From the NCBI GenBank assembly GCA_949130495.1, contig OX422222.1, forward strand, positions 278,804,109 through 278,868,108: 64,000 nt of DNA, given 5' to 3'. Positions within the stretch are counted from its first letter, which is position 1. Every line of letters begins with the position of its first letter. Source of the DNA: Sambucus nigra (lineage: Eukaryota > Streptophyta > Magnoliopsida > Dipsacales > Adoxaceae). A program made the translations under genes and the position numbers. The notes beneath the pieces were generated by a model. That model made no database searches. It saw only the letters and a list, made by a program, of their open reading frames with translations, and had not been told where the DNA came from. This document shows, piece after piece, positions 63,094 to 64,000 of the stretch.

Positions 63094-64000
63094 GATCCTA
63101 TATATTAGACATAACTGTATAAGTAGTGTAATGATTTTTACAAATATCAATAGCTGAATGAAAACTGAAAGAATATGATTCTGAAGCTTTCCAAATCCAC
63201 TGATCTCCATGTTTCTTCGTTTAATTTAGGCAGATATCTTGGTAGCAATCATTCTTCTCCAAGATAAAGACCCCTATGAGAGTTGTTATTCGAAGAGTTA
63301 TATATGCTCCTCATGTATTTCACCCATATAGTATATTCAATTGTGTACTTAAATGCAAGTCTCATACTAAAAGCTTTAGTGATGAGGTTGAAATTAGTAA
63401 ATCCAAGGCCACCCTCATATTTGTCTCTGGATAGAACTTCCCAACTTTCCCATTGATATTTCCAACCATGAGTTTCATTTCCACCCAGAAGAATTTATTA
63501 AGAATAGAGTGAAGCCTTTTAATTACTGATTTTGGAGGTTGAATATATGCCAAGAGATAAGAGGGGATAGATGATATCACATGCTTAATCAGAATAAATT
63601 TTCCTCTAGTTGATAATATTTTAGCATGGCAACCTGTTATTCTAATTCATAGAGAATCAATTAAGTTGCTATGCAAGTTAATTTTATTTTTCCCTTTAAA
63701 GAATGGTCACCCCAAGTATTTGAAGGGAAGAGACTTGAATTTTAGGCTTATGCATTCAGCTATGTGATTTCTTCTTCTCACTGCTTGCTTATCATTAATG
63801 GTAAAGCTGCTTTTATTAAAAATTATAACCTGTCCAGATATAAAGGAATACCTACTAAGGAAGTTCATTAAGGCCTTTAAGATCATTTTATCTCCTCAAA
63901 ATAATATCACAATGTCATCAACAAATGATAGGTGAGAAATTAGAGGGCTACCACTTGGATAAAATTAAGGTTTAAAAATTTCGTTAACCATTAGATTATC
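63094..64000 (-). pseudogene. LINE-A, piece 3: ORF2 reverse transcriptase, continues past window
   Basis: The minus strand, read from the window end, gives SHLSFVDDIVILF (active site FVDD intact, about 63910-63928). GQVIIFNKSSFTINDKQAV and LPFKYLGWPFFKGKNKI follow, then SSIPSYLLAYIQPPKSVIKR and LHSILNKFFWVEMK (63362-63580). These are the RT palm/thumb motifs of plant LINEs. Stops and shifts occur. It leads directly into the zinc region now at 44491-44608. The 5' part of LINE-A and its TSD lie outside the window. Confidence 0.85.

Overview
The window is intergenic heterochromatin of a flowering plant, probably a eudicot. It is AT-rich, and almost every base can be assigned to nested transposable elements: two chromodomain Ty3/gypsy elements of Tekay/Del type, two Ty3/gypsy elements of Tat/Retand type, a non-autonomous LTR element, two plant L1-type LINEs, two non-autonomous hAT elements, a solo LTR and a piece of a CACTA transposase. 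I see no intact host gene, no tRNA or rRNA gene and no CRISPR array. Every coding region carries stops or frameshifts and is called a pseudogene. Element names (Tat-A, Tekay-A and so on) are local labels.

Left half (1-27670): one Tat-like element, Tat-A. Its truncated 5' LTR is at 1-527, a PBS-like site at 537 and its 3' LTR at 26913-27670. It is split by two insertions. Tekay-A (777-11647, minus strand, TSD TTAAT) keeps its whole gag-pol in one frame with about 15 stop codons. A non-autonomous LTR element (17770-26565, minus strand, TSD GTTGA) has the unusual form LTR-body-LTR-body-LTR. Between them Tat-A keeps a gag zinc-knuckle remnant, no visible pol, a repeat-rich 3' region and a degraded antisense coding region.

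Right half (28140-64000): a matryoshka. A CACTA TNP2-type transposase (plus) is cut at 28897 by the 3' end of LINE-A (minus), which runs in three pieces to the right window edge. LINE-A was split by Tat-B (30027-44490, plus; gag-pol with two RNase H domains plus an antisense plant-mobile-domain ORF) and by LINE-B (44609-63093, plus). LINE-B was split by a hAT element carrying a PPR gene fragment (47089-48351, TSD ACAAAACA) and by Tekay-B (48744-60138, minus). Tekay-B was in turn hit by a solo LTR (55168-56684, TSD GTGGT) and a GGCCCG-rich hAT element (57641-58200).

The elements do not cooperate as an operon or pathway. What links them is insertion order, which can be read from target-site duplications and from reading frames that become continuous when an insert is taken out. 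The items most worth a second look are the antisense ORFs in both Tat elements, the PPR-carrying hAT element, and the three-LTR array.
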